This document shows, piece after piece, positions 43,488 through 54,414 of a stretch of 64,000 nt of DNA (positions within the stretch are counted from its first letter, which is position 1; each line of letters begins with the position of its first letter). Source of the stretch: Aradus depressus. Lineage: Eukaryota > Arthropoda > Insecta > Hemiptera > Aradidae. The notes beneath the pieces were generated by a model. It ran no database searches. It had not been told where the DNA came from and was given only the letters and a program-made list of their open reading frames with translations. A program made the translations under genes and the position numbers. The stretch is taken from the NCBI GenBank assembly GCA_963662175.1, contig OY759221.1, positions 26,771,027 to 26,835,026 on the forward strand, written 5' to 3'.

Positions 43488-43885
43488 CACGAATTAATCG
43501 TTAAGTTTTCGGTTTCTCTCGAAAACCATTCGACCGTTGGGGCTAAAAATCAATAGTCGATTTACACAGGAGCTTCTGAATCCTCATACGAATTGTGTCG
43601 ATATATACATAGGCAGTTATTAGGGTTTTTGAGTTGAGACCCCTCTGATCCCCCTCCTCTTTGGCCGATTTTTTGGTTGAAAATCAGTAGGTGTCGTCCT
43701 TATGAGGTTCTGCATACACATGTAAAATTTCGTGTCGACACATTCTTTATGTCGGGAGTTATCGTGTACACAGACACAGATTTTTTTTTTTTATTTTTTG
43801 TAACAAATGGGTCGGAAAACATGAAATTTCTATGAAAACTGAAAATCGAATTTCTGACCAATTATATAACATCCCCTATACTAGG
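43488..43885 (-). repeat. family A copy, nearly complete
   Basis: acgaattaatcgttaagttt, tagtcgatttacacaggagc, tgtcgggagttatcgtgtac, ending in arm ataacatcccctatacta. The Harbinger element inserted at its left edge. Confidence 0.85.
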
Positions 43886-43926
43886 GGGTTCTCCTCTAAG
43901 AAAAAATCCTCAGACCCTCCAAAACT

Positions 43927-43941
43927 ATAGATCCGCCACTG
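43927..43941. other. hAT-like terminal motif
   Basis: tagatccgccactg, as at 12.88 kb; opposite end not found. Confidence 0.35.
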
Positions 43942-43944
43942 GTT

Positions 43945-44345
43945 AAATCGTGGTACAACAAGCACAAAATACATGTGAAGCTAGAACAAGTGGAAAAGGG
44001 TTTTAACCACCTAGTTCGTTTTGTAGAAGGGGAAAAGTAAAATGGCGACTAACCACCAAAGGGGAGGGGGGTTTATGTTGGTTGGTCGAGGGGAGGGTGG
44101 TCCGACGATCCGGCAAATCGTGTTAGGAAAAATCCATCATGGCGGACATCGTTCAGCATTAAATATAGTGGAGGGGGGGTCATCAGTCGAGAGGGCTTCA
44201 AGAAAATCTGCAGGAAAACTTGGAGTATTCAATAGTTCAATCTCATCAGAGGCAGGTTTTACTCATTTTTCCTTCGTATATTCAAATGTTGTTAGAAAAA
44301 ATATGTTTTCTGGGTTTTTTAATCTATTACCTTTGCCTGCTTACT
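43945..44345. other. unassigned stretch
   Basis: The plus ORF 44042-44353 is G-rich and matches no family I know. Confidence 0.35.
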
Positions 44346-44356
44346 TACGTTAATTA

Positions 44357-44684
44357 GTTATTGTGACTCAAGTCCGCGCTTCAACTACGAGGTCATATCG
44401 CCTACTACTAGAGCGCTCTTTCGTCACTCTGGTGGACATGAGCCCGACTCTACTGTGGGAGTCCTACATTTTGCCTACCCTAAATTTTTGTTCACCTAGG
44501 ACAAGGGGTCTTTAACATATACCTGGTATCGTACAGACTCGCTTAACGTCCCATCCGAAGGACGGCATGCTTAAGTTTATTTTGCCTCATAGATAAATAA
44601 ACTAAGGGCCTCGGCAGGATTCCGAACCCGCGAACTTGAGCTCAGCAAGCAAGCATGCATACCACTGAGCTACCGGCGCCCTCT
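44357..44684 (-). mobile_element. tRNA-SINE, full length (first of a pair)
   Basis: Reverse copy from gtgactcaagtccgcgcttc to gagctaccggcgccctct. Confidence 0.92.
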
Positions 44685-44715
44685 GATGCTTACTTACTTG
44701 TTCCTAGTTAATTAG

Positions 44716-44995
44716 TTATTGGAGTCATGTCTGGGCTTTAAGAGGTCATACCGCCTACTACCAGAGCGCTGTTTCGTCCCTCTGGTGGACATGAGGCCGA
44801 CTCTACTTTGGGAATCCTAAACTTTAATTACTCAGGTTTATTCACCTAGACCTTTAACGAGTACCTGACATTGTAATGGCCTGGGACCATCGCTTAACGT
44901 CCCATCCGAAAGACGGCGTGCTCAAGGTTCTTTCACCTCTCAGATAAAAAACCTAAGGGCCTCGGCCGAGTTTCGAACACCCGATCTTGAGCTTA
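44716..44995 (-). mobile_element. tRNA-SINE (second of a pair)
   Basis: Reverse copy from ggagtcatgtctgggcttta to acccgatcttgagctta, broken within the head. Separated from the first by a 30-bp linker also seen at 2.9 kb. Confidence 0.88.
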
Positions 44996-44999
44996 CATT

Positions 45000-46090
45000 T
45001 TCCTTGTTCTAGTGATTTCAAGTTCTGGTCAGATTATACAGACTACTTCCAGGCTTTTACCAGTGAAAATAATTTAATGTCAGTGTGTTTTAACAACAAA
45101 TATTTTCGTTAATGAGAGACTTTTTATATGAGTTTATTAATGAATCAAGCGAAAGTCAGAAGATAAAGTCGTCAGTTTATGTCTTCAAAGACACAATATT
45201 TTATTAATTTTTGGAATCAGAAATCGGTTCTGGGAAAGTAAAAAAGATCGGATGATGATCAAGATTGAATTGGAATTTACAACAGACTTCTCGAAACGGA
45301 GAGTTGCATCGTTATTATCAATTATTATCCATGAGATTTATGATGTTAATAGCGACACTGTTGTGAATGAAATTTCCTTTCATTTTTCCTTTTTGGTGTC
45401 ACATTACTGACGACAAAGATACATGAGAATAAAGATGACAGAACAAGTTACCTAGAAAAGATTACACAGAAACTCCCACAAAAACAACTAGAATAATGAC
45501 ATAGTTTTTTGCCTGCCGGAAATTTGGTGGAAACCCTATAATTACCAGATACAATTGAAGGTTTTGTATTGAAACAAGGTGAATTGACAACTGAATCCAG
45601 GGCGTATAATGGAGGAGGCAGGGAGTGTGGACAATGGTACAGATGGGGAGAGTACTTACGTGCGGTACCTCCCGCTAGGGGGGCTTGTATGGAAATAATG
45701 GTACTTTGTACAGAGAAGGTGCCAACGTACTGTAGCCATCCTGTTTGTTAAAACAGTCTAATAACAGTGTTAGATCGTGTGGTCACCATTGTACCTCCAC
45801 CTGGAGTATAACCATACAGTTCAGTATGCATTTTGAGAAACCTTCTTGGAGTCAGACTGACGTACAACCCTCAACATTCAACAATTCGTTATTCCCAAGT
45901 TTATCGAATTCGCGTTTGATTTAATGTATACTAGGAAAGGTATAAGGTCATTGGATACTCAGGTCCCTCGGTGCATACCATCTTACTTAGTAACGCACAT
46001 TCGCCACTTGAATGTTCGTGACAGAATTAAACTTCTTTAACATCAAATTTCAGTAGTAAAGCTATTATATAAAGGAAAGCGATCCTCCTA
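45000..46090. other. unassigned stretch with one weak exon candidate
   Basis: Mostly AT-rich. On the minus strand, 45742 down to about 45664 starts ATGGCTACAGTACG, stays open for about 26 codons and meets a strong donor (gcac|gtaagt). No homology recognised. Confidence 0.3.
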
Positions 46091-46094
46091 ACAC

Positions 46095-46610
46095 CGGCTG
46101 AAGTTTCTCCTCTGACGACTTGCACCCTTGCAATCTTCCTCGCATGGTCTTCTTGACAAGGCATCCGCATTTCCATGCGACCTTCCAGAGATGCCTCTCT
46201 TCTAAGCGAGCCAGTTGTCCTTCGGGGTCCTTGAGCCTCAATTGAGGACGGAATGATCTGTTGGGATTTTTAATTTTCCGTCCTTACAGATACAAGAAGT
46301 GGAAGTGGTCTACGGCCCTACACTTTCTTTGTGACACAGTAGTTCCTTATGACAACTTCTCATCCTTCCCTCACCTGCGAAAGGATAGCTCCAATGACGG
46401 TGTTGCTTGCATCCGTATACAAAATGAATCAATTCTCAGGGAGCAGAATCGAAAAAATGGGCTGGGGCAGAGAGCTATTTTTAACTGCTGGAATGCAGTT
46501 TGACGCATCATCGTCCAAAAGTACGACATCTCCTAACGAATAAGGCTGTGGTAAGTCAGCAAAATCTTTAGTAGGGACAAAAAGAGAGACAACTCAGAAG
46601 TTTCCCGTCT
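46095..46610 (-). pseudogene. Ty3/gypsy pol remnant (end of RT and RNase H)
   Basis: On the minus strand, separate frames show ILYTDASNTVIGAILSQVRE (46390-46420; RNase H start), DPEGQLAR (46207-46230) and GRSHGNADALSRRPC (46142-46190). These are diagnostic for Ty3/gypsy pol. Stops and several frameshifts disable it. No LTRs, protease or integrase were found. Confidence 0.8.
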
Positions 46611-46684
46611 TCTTTCATCCCGTCTGCTTATGGTCAGTTTGAAGGATTAATTCTAACGACTAATTATTTCTAGATTATAAAACA

Positions 46685-46800
46685 CGTTGGAGCATGAGCG
46701 ATGGTCCCGAGCCTGTGCTATGTCAGGTGCTCATTAAAGACCCCACCAATCCTAGGTAAGCAAAATGTAGAACTCCCATTGTAGAGTCTGGCAATTGTCC
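46685..46800 (+). mobile_element. tRNA-SINE, central fragment
   Basis: gagcgatggtcccgagcctg, aaagaccccaccaatcctag, to cattgtagagtctgg. Confidence 0.75.
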
Positions 46801-46804
46801 TCTA

Positions 46805-47440
46805 GTAGTAATCCTCAATTCATTGTAAACACTGTATTGATCATGAGACATCTCATTTACTTTTACCTTCTTTTTTCACTAGGGGTCATGAGGGTCATGT
46901 AATATAATGTCTTATCCTTTGAAAGCTTATTAAATGCACAAGTTTTATAAATAAAACTTAAGATATACAATAAGGACATTTTTTTGAAAAAACGTGAGCT
47001 ACAGTTTGTCAAAGAATTTCCGAATTACACAGTCCTTCGGTTTACGCTGCCTATAAACTGTCAAATTCTTGTAATTGTAATAATAAAGGGAACTTATTTT
47101 AAAGGTAATTTACCTCTCTTTATGATGGTATAATTAACTTTGTGTTAGCTCTTATATTTTATGCAAAAAAAAAAAGTGCTAAGTACAAAAATTGGGAGAT
47201 GTTGAATATTTCTGAAACGGTTCCGAATCGGACCTATATTTATAGGAAATTTTTTGTTCAAAATTAAATTTCCTTAAGGCCTCAAAGTTTTTTACCTCCA
47301 TGCTGGGACACCCTGTATATATATTTTTTTATTATTTATAGAAGGTGCATTTTATCAATAAATTTCCTTCAATGCGTGTTGAAGTAATTAATGTATCTCT
47401 AATTTTAGTACTGAATAGGTATGAAACTGGCGTAACCCTT
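46805..47440. other. unassigned AT-rich stretch upstream of the 5S gene
   Basis: No gene recognised. The 47285-47320 segment (gctgggacaccctgtatata) resembles a generic insect transposon end. Confidence 0.4.
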
Positions 47441-47560
47441 CGCCAACGGCCATACCACGTTGAACACACCGGTTCTCGTCCGATCACCGAAGTTAAGCAA
47501 CATCGGGCGTGGTTAGTACTTGGATGGGTGACCGCCTGGGAAAACCGCGTGCTGTTGGCA
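47441..47560 (+). rRNA. 5S ribosomal RNA gene
   Basis: 120 bases of canonical animal 5S rRNA. Start gccaacggccataccacgtt and end gctgttggcat pair as helix I (GCCAAC/GTTGGC). Internal Pol III control regions are intact: A box/IE around gaagttaagcaacatcgggc and C box ggatgggtgaccgcctggga. A T-run (47564-47569) just downstream can terminate Pol III. It is alone here rather than in a tandem array. It could be functional or a dispersed copy, but no damaging change was seen. Confidence 0.93.
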
Positions 47561-47572
47561 TTTCTTTTTTAA
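47561..47572 (+). terminator. Pol III oligo-T terminator of 5S
   Basis: ttctttttta directly follows the 5S 3' end. Runs of four or more T terminate Pol III. Confidence 0.7.
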
Positions 47573-47654
47573 ATTAATAAAAATACATTTTCAATGTTTT
47601 TTTTGTTGTTTTTTTCTTCCGAAACAATTACTTTCTTTTGACGAGATATCTCCC

Positions 47655-47830
47655 ATGAATATTTGAAGTAACATGTAAAAACATTTATTAGGTGAAGAAA
47701 TTTGGAAAAATTAGGTGGTGTCATACACAGATAATTTATTTTTTTTGAAATTAGGTGTTAGAAAACTTGAAGTTACTGTGAAACTTCAACATTGAATTTC
47801 TGTCCGGTTACAAAACTTCTTTGGCTCCAT
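47655..47830 (+). repeat. family A right arm
   Basis: ttagaaaacttgaagttact, acttcaacattgaatttctg. Confidence 0.6.
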
Positions 47831-47834
47831 CCAA

Positions 47835-48275
47835 TATTGTTCATTCTGAGGACTAGATGCCAGCACAGGTAGGCTCTGCATGAAGCAGGGCTGTCGAGAA
47901 ACGAACATTAACGAAAATCGTTCCGGGTCTGGAACTAGCTACCAGAAAATTCAAATATCAGTTGTTTAGTCGCCGAGAACTAGTTGAGGTTCTACGCGGA
48001 ACTGTCTAGTATGAAGGCGGGAGCACGGGCATTGACCTATCATAGCTTGGCTAGATCCGATAGTTAGTGGGCCACCTGGATCCATCCTATTAGTGGGCCT
48101 CCTCATCCCACCTCCCGTTTCTATCGTACTTAGCACCATTTCGGAACAGAGTAGGGACATACACTTCCAAAAATCGGGACGGACAAAAAAAATTAATCGG
48201 TGAATCATCGGCAATGTACCTACAATACTTTCATGCCGGCGTTACTGGGAACGTGTAACTCTGAGAATGACTATC
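47835..48275. other. unassigned stretch
   Basis: Moderately GC-rich, no open frame with recognisable motifs. Confidence 0.35.
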
Positions 48276-48279
48276 TTGT

Positions 48280-48510
48280 ACCCTTTTTTTTTTTTTTTTT
48301 TTCCCTTTTTACGGGTGTACCTGTGGGGCCAAACCCGTCCGCCGCGTAGAGGGGAAATAGGTCTGATTTTTTAATTATATTTATTTCTATATTTATGGTG
48401 CTACGGCGGGTTGTAGGACCCCGCCACTCGCCGGAGCGATCTGTTGGGTCCTCCAACCTCCGAGATAGCTCGGGTCAGGGCATCTATGTTCATGGCTGCG
48501 TTGCGCCGAG
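48280..48510 (-). pseudogene. probable LINE 3' end with poly-A
   Basis: On the minus strand a frame ends MNIDALTRAISEVGGPNRSL ... GSYNPP and a stop at 48401-48403. A 3' UTR of about 100 bp and a poly-A (T-run 48282-48302) follow. GC-rich relative to its flanks. The clade is not clear; R1-like is possible. Confidence 0.45.
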
Positions 48511-48639
48511 GATGGTCGCAGGTGGGTCATGTTACAGCCCCCAGTGGTCATCCCCGGAACCACGCTATACTGCCTTCTTTACCCTACGCCAGGAGGCGAC
48601 GAATCGACTTTCTGGTACCCAGTATAGTCAGTAAGAAAT

Positions 48640-48830
48640 GAACTTGAATGGGGGGAGAGGGAGCGCGAGTGATCTGTGCAAAAGTACTTGGTATAAGAAA
48701 GTCCTATTATTGGCAAATCACATTTACTTTTATTTTGTATCTTTTTAACAAAAAAACTACCATAATAAAAATATATTTTAGAATTCCTTGCTTCACGTTG
48801 CACTTTAAGCATTACTTGGAGGAGGTTATG
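48640..48830. repeat. family D single arm
   Basis: ggtataagaaagtcctatta followed by aaaatatattttagaattcc matches the right arm at 38.07-38.2 kb. Confidence 0.6.
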
Positions 48831-49109
48831 ATGACTTTGTTACATTACCTTATCAAAACTTTGTTCTACCAAGCAATTGAAGTAATGTATCGTTTTACAG
48901 AGGAATGAATTGAATATTGCGCACTTGGAAATTATTTGTACGTTGGAGCGCTTACGTTTGTTCGTATTGGTTCAATCTCAAATCTGAAGGCACGAAGGCA
49001 ATTGGAAATTTAATGAGGAATACGTTTGGTATTCAACCAAACGTTAGACTCCCCTCCCAGGAACATCATCGACTGTATGCATATGATCTTTTCTCTCTAT
49101 GTACGCTTT

Positions 49110-49252
49110 AAAGTCCACTCTTTAATCCGGGTTCGGTATGCCTCCCGAGATATTCCTAGTACTGGCTCTGGCCCCATGAAGGGCTTACTTGAACCTTCCT
49201 TGACTAGTCGGTCTGTCTCCTCGTTTCCCTGAATCCCCGAGTGTCTAAATGT
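49110..49252 (-). pseudogene. LINE RNase H domain remnant
   Basis: The minus frame reads RHSGIQGNEETDRLVKEGSS then GPEPVLGISREAY. This matches the end of the RNase H domain of R1/I-type LINEs (pGHsGi.GNE.AD.LA..Gs). Other copies of the following C-terminal region lie at 51.7, 57.1 and 62.4 kb. Confidence 0.75.
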
Positions 49253-49365
49253 ATAAGAAAGTTTATATAATTGTGTTTAGAAAATTAAACAATTTCATTA
49301 GAAGAAACTAGAAACTAGTTCCAAGGACATCGTGTGTATTTATTACCTCCCCGACTCTACCGGGG

Positions 49366-49862
49366 AGTACAGAAAGTTATGCAATCGTAGAAAAATTGAT
49401 GTTTAGTCCCACAGCAACTACATGCACTTCTGAATAAAAAAATTGGGAAAATATCATATATGACTGTGGACTCCCAGCAGAATGAACATATCGACTTGAA
49501 ATTTTACAAGGGGTCTGAAAAATCAATAAATAGAAAGGTTTAGAGAGAGAGTGCAAACTTAATTTAGTACAAATAAGTCGAGCTAGGAAGTGCTAGTGAT
49601 TCATGGACTACTTTCTGTTTTTAAAATCGAATTAAAAAGGGGAGGGGGATTCGGGGTGAGGTTCAATTCAAAAACTCTAACTGCCGATTTAATGAGCTTA
49701 TCTAGACAAAATTTAGTATGAGAATTTAGGAGTCCCTATGTCAGTCAACTATTGAATATTAGCGCAAACGGTCAACTAGTTTTGGAGAGGGAGCGAAAAG
49801 TTAATAGATTAATTCGTTCTGGAGAAGTACATTGCCGCTATACAGACGACTTTTTCTTTTTA
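49366..49862 (+). repeat. family A copy with left arm and full body
   Basis: Left inverted arm (aaagttatgcaatcgtagaa), body (aatgaacatatcgacttgaa; acaaaatttagtatgagaat) and head (ggagaagtacattgccgcta). Confidence 0.75.
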
Positions 49863-49864
49863 CT

Positions 49865-50235
49865 AATTGAAAAATACTTCAAACAAATTTATCTTAATAA
49901 ATTTTAAGACTTGGGATGCCGGACTGGCATGGTAAGGCCCCTCAGTCAATAAATTGGCAGAAGTGCAATAAAGAGTAGCTATCTAAAGAGAGGGCAGGGC
50001 TTGAGGCTACTGAGTTGAGATAGGAACAGAATGTAGTGGAAAATTGGTCAGTCCGTCCTCTGTAAGGACAATACCCAGAGAACCATTCTTCTCACCCCTC
50101 ACCCACGACAATTACATTGAGGGTTCATTTGTCACCAATAGCAGAAAGGATGAAATTCAGGGCTCTCTAGGCAAAACTAGGCACCCTAATAGGAAGCACC
50201 CTTTCTCTCATTAGAACTAGACAAAAAGTAGGAGC
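49865..50235. other. unassigned stretch
   Basis: No gene or recognised repeat. Confidence 0.4.
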
Positions 50236-50240
50236 TAAAG

Positions 50241-50450
50241 ATAGTGAGTTCGTAGTCCAGCAGAGGCCCTTAGTTTATTTTATCTGGGAGGTAAAATAAA
50301 CTTAAGCACATCGTCCTTCGGATGGGACGTTAAGCGATGGTCCCGAGTCTGTACGATGTCAGGAACTTGTTAAAGACCCCTTCCCTAGATGAAATAAAAA
50401 GTTAAGGTAGGCGACATTTAGGACTCCCATGGTAGAGTCGGGCACACAAT
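50241..50450 (+). mobile_element. tRNA-SINE, head truncated
   Basis: gagttcgtagtccagcagag to atggtagagtcgggc. Confidence 0.82.
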
Positions 50451-50648
50451 AAGTCTACTCTGGCCGCGGTGATAAAAAGTTTCAATGCAAAATTTGAGAA
50501 ATATGATTTTCGTCACGAAGGTTGTATCTTTTGTATCTATAAGTGTGTGTCTGTCTGTTCCAGCATGGCACCCATACAGTTTGACATATATTCACGAAAT
50601 GTTCTGAGGATGTTCAAGGTGTGCTTGGGGCTCTATAATGAAGTGTAT

Positions 50649-51464
50649 ATTGTTGTTTAATCGAAGAAAATTAGACGCATATATTGGCAAGACTTAGATT
50701 AAACAATTTTAGTAAACTGAATATATGTATTAACTTATTGAAGTTCATCTTCTGCTCTCAACCGAGCCATGAATTTACGAAGTTGTCTTCAAAATTTTCA
50801 TTGCAAGTTGTGTCGCCCAATGGGTCCGAACGTTGACTTCTCTGCTGACAAGATCATAATATTATGTTTCTGGGATTATATGTCTCCCCTTCTATCTTAT
50901 GGTATTTTGTTTTGATTTATGGTTAAACCTAAGGTTATATGAGGCGAGAATTTGAAATACGAAATTTTTTTCTGCTGAAAAGACCATCCTTGTATCGAAA
51001 AATATCTTTCATTTAACTCAAGGTACGATGAAAACCTTAGCTGCTGCGAAAAAATGTCAGGTTTTCTGAGTTTTGACATTCTGCTTCTTTCAAGTTCAGA
51101 TCCTCATATGCGGAAATTCGCTTGACTACATAAAATCATGATGATCGAAAAAATGTACGACTATTATTTAACTTTATTTTAACATTTTTATATATTAAGA
51201 ACAATTTCGCTTTTAATTTATATTTTATTTGGCTAAATTAGTCAATTAACAGATTTTCGGTATTGCCAATTAATTTTTCCATTCGTAATTTCAGGTCATT
51301 TAGACCTTTAGTTTCATATACAATACATATAAATAAGATAAATATAAGAAAATCTGGATCTGCTTGCATAATAATTTTTTTTTTATATTGAACCATAAAC
51401 CTGCTAATTCCTGACGAATTTTCTTATTTTACCTTGAATTGTTGTTTAATCGAAGAAAATTAGA
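50649..51464. repeat. segment bounded by a 27-bp direct repeat
   Basis: attgttgtttaatcgaagaa+aattaga occurs exactly at 50649-50675 and 51438-51464. The interval is AT-rich and non-coding. It could be a duplicated scrap or the remains of an element. Confidence 0.7.
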
Positions 51465-51527
51465 TACACATAGTGTAATCCAAGTCCTGTGAACTAAATA
51501 TCTACTATTATGCAAGCAGATCCAGAT
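51352..51527. other. 22-bp inverted repeat
   Basis: atctggatctgcttgcataa+ta (51352-51373) is inverted exactly at 51506-51527, 132 nt apart. Confidence 0.85.
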
Positions 51528-51654
51528 GGTGACCAGAAAATGAAAATTTGGTGAGTTACTCGGGATATGCCGGGAACAAATTTCGAAAAAGTTATTACTG
51601 TCAAAACTAATTTATTTTTAAGTTATTTATTTTATAGGGAGAACCTTGCGCATG

Positions 51655-52050
51655 TGTACCATCACGTCAGTCGATCGTTGAGGGAGCTCGGGATCAAGGT
51701 AGGGCTTAAGTGAAGGTTGAGGGCGACCAACGGCCGATCAATCTGGATCGGTGGTCGTCCCTTGTTCGTCACATTGCTTTCTTCTACTCCTGCCAGGTGA
51801 CGAGGTCTGAATAACGGGTGGCCTCCGTCACCAGTGCCACAGGTACAAACCCAGGTAGGATCAGGTCCCCGCGCACCCTGACTACATGTTCTCCAGTCAT
51901 GATGCGCCCTTATCAACTGCTCCTAAAGAAGAAGAGTTTTGAGTTAAAGTCTCCATGACCTATAATATCTGTGACATCCAGTGTTCAGGCTGTACCCAGG
52001 TAGAGCCAATACGTACCCGCTATCCATTCTTGGATAATATCCTTGCAAGG
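51655..52050 (-). pseudogene. R1-like LINE C-terminal (post-RNase H) remnant
   Basis: Minus frames give STWVQPEHWMSQIL, then near GHGDFNSKLF, and VCTCGTGDGGHPLF. The segment between RNase H and the CCHC-type finger in R1-like LINEs has ..lT..Q.lsGHG.F..Y and C.CG..et..H....CP. The finger is degraded. Homologous to 57.06-57.40 kb. Confidence 0.65.
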
Positions 52051-52054
52051 TTAT

Positions 52055-52370
52055 AAACAAATACATTACATTACAATTTTCACATAGCCGAAACAGTAGA
52101 AAAAAACAAAGCCACTGCAGGCCGATAACAAGTCAAAGGTAACAAGAGATTCTTTTGAAATAAGTCCTTCCTTACTTTTTAGATTTTTTTGTTCCAAAGA
52201 AAACAAGTATTTTCACACCTGTGAAAATAGGATTGGGGCAGGTAGCTGTGGAGAGTAGAAGCCCCCTAGGGAAATGTGTCAAAACATAGTCTAGTAGCGT
52301 AGAAGGCAGGTGGACACAAACACAACCTACCTGCTCACACCTTTCCATACACAATGGTATTTTTGAAATA
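52055..52370. other. unassigned stretch
   Basis: No gene or repeat recognised. Confidence 0.4.
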
Positions 52371-52375
52371 GGAAT

Positions 52376-52490
52376 GAGGCCGAAGCCCTTAGGTTTTTAT
52401 ATCTCGGAGATAAAATAAAACCTTGAGCACGCCGTCCTTCTTAAGCGATGGTCTCGAGCCCGTGAAAGTCTGATATTCGAAGTCCTAAGG
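52376..52490 (+). mobile_element. tRNA-SINE, central fragment
   Basis: aggccgaagcccttaggttt, gagcacgccgtccttctta, aagcgatggtctcgagc. Confidence 0.75.
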
Positions 52491-52639
52491 CCGGTATTAC
52501 GCCATGTTCTTTCCACGAGGCTATCTCCATCAGATTTTGGCTTTATGCGACAAGGCACTTTTTTTTCTCTGATTAGTTCTCCAACTACATGAAGTAAAGG
52601 GAAGATATATAACAGGTCAGAAATTCGATGATAAGTTTT

Positions 52640-52805
52640 CATCGGAATTTCTTTGTTTGTGTCTGTGCACATGATAACTCACTATATCGACAAGGAATTT
52701 GAATGTGTATCCAGAACACCTATCGCTTTTCAACCAAATCGGCTGAAAGGAAGGGAGAAATTAGGAGAGAGGTTCAACATAAAAAATTTAATATTAAGCG
52801 AGAAT
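52640..52805 (+). repeat. family A fragment
   Basis: gcacatgataactcactata, acaccta..caaatcggctgaaaggaa. Confidence 0.6.
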
Positions 52806-52809
52806 GTTG

Positions 52810-53595
52810 ACCACTCAGCCATCCAGAGGCACTGGCATTCCTTTGTTTTATTGTTACAAAAAGTAATTTGTGCGAACATCGTTAAGTATATAGTATATAG
52901 ATATGTAAGTATATAGTAATATCGTCGGCCTAAACGTGATACCTCGTAAGCGACATTTTTCCAAAAATCGTTTTTTTTTTACCAAAAAAAAACTCTATTA
53001 ATCTAGTGGGACCTCATATACGATATAAAATGAAAAAAGCATAAAATACGGTTATAAATCCGTAACTTACAAAAGAAATGGGAACAAAATGCTAGTGAAA
53101 CCTCGTAACTCCGTCATTGTTGATCCTTTACTTGGATTTGCAAAGTAGCTTAAACACAATTCATGGCATGCATATACATCTCACTTAATACAAAAGTCGA
53201 AAAAATTGAGCTTTCCTATAAAGAATATTTTTTTAATCAGTTTTTTGTCTCTCCTGTAAAGTTGACTTTTTGCACATACGAGGTATCACGTTTAGACCGA
53301 CATGTTCCATTTTGCAACTTGCAGTAAACTAAATGATTAAAAACTGTTTGTTTTTTTAAAACTAATTAGGGTGCACAGAGCAAACTAATTCAATTTAAAT
53401 GTGTTTGTCATTAAGTACACTTTATTGATAATTAGACTGAGAGTTGAGGATTCGCATCAATTGGCCACCTAGTGCATAGATTTAAATGCAATTAGCTGCC
53501 GGTTAAACATTAATAAATGTTTTGTGAATATACAAGAGACAATAATCAACATATTTTCACTACACATAGTCAAATTAAAATATATTTGTTAATTA
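52810..53595. other. unassigned AT-rich stretch with an inverted scrap
   Basis: cggcctaaacgtgatacctcgta (52924) is inverted near 53278 (acgaggtatcacgtttagac), so 52923-53300 may be a degraded TIR element of about 375 bp. Confidence 0.45.
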
Positions 53596-53654
53596 TAGGT
53601 ATACAAGCGAGCGATCTTAGCTCCGCCTCAGTCACAAACTGGGTGTCTCAGAGC

Positions 53655-53915
53655 TATCAAGACCTACACTATGGCGTTCAGCTAAGCGCTCTCACATCAC
53701 AATAATTCAAGTCTATATGTGATAGATGTTGTGGAATAAAAGATTGTCTTCTATTTCTATGAGAATACAAGTTATTCAACAATTTGTTTTTCGAACAATC
53801 ACATAATGTCTACACTACGTTTCTAACATGACATTACACTCAGATCTCGATCTGCCGCTTTATCAAGTGACACAAGTGTTATTGGAGCGGTTTGTCGCTT
53901 GAACGGCAGTCAGTT
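53655..53915 (+). pseudogene. jockey-like LINE C-terminal remnant
   Basis: Frames read IQVIQQFVFRTIT and, after a shift, YVSNMTLHSDLDLPLYQVTQ, as in the copies at 34.5 and 59.8 kb. Frameshifted. Confidence 0.7.
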
Positions 53916-54026
53916 GGTAAAAGCGTTACGACACGGAAATGCGCAACGAATGTTTCACCCTCCCCTCCCCGCCTCCGCCGACCGGCATTACGAAGGAATG
54001 GCTAGTACCCCTCCCGACTATCAGAA

Positions 54027-54410
54027 ATGAGATTGGAAAATGATACAATTGACATTCCTACATTTAACTGTTGCTGCTATCTATATATCACCTTCAAACA
54101 GCATGGAGGCAATATATTTATTCGTTTTTCACTTGCGGTATACTCTGAAGAAGTATCAAAAAACTTTCTAAATGCAAATTGTCAAGAAATTCCTTTGATT
54201 TTGGCTGGAGATTTCAATTGTAATTTTGCAGAAGAGAGGGCTAAGCCATTGATTAAGTTTCTTTATGACACATTTAAACTCAGAATGGTTAATGATCGAA
54301 AGTTAACTACAAAAGATTATCAACATAAACGTGACACAACTGTAGAAAAGGTGTCTATAATTTATGTTTTTTACTTTAGTGACCATAAATCAACCATTTC
54401 ATTATAGATT
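54027..54410 (+). pseudogene. Helentron-type APE endonuclease remnant
   Basis: The frame carries IPLILAGDFNCNFAEERAKP then LIKFLYDTFKL (GDFN is the catalytic D/N pair) and ends YFSDHKSTISL (SDH catalytic box). Upstream, an alternative frame holds LTVAAIYISPSNSMEAIYLF, the preceding conserved strand, so at least one frameshift is present. In insects this exact arrangement sits at the C-terminus of Helentron (Helitron2) helicase proteins. The TtIDaVFsR box is altered. It is unlikely to be active. Confidence 0.65.
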
Positions 54411-54414
54411 TTGA

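Noticed and set aside
54027..54407. Cellular AP endonuclease gene
   Set aside because: GDFN and SDH boxes occur but with a frameshift upstream, missing N-terminal catalytic motifs and a related broken copy at 6.3 kb: a transposon remnant.
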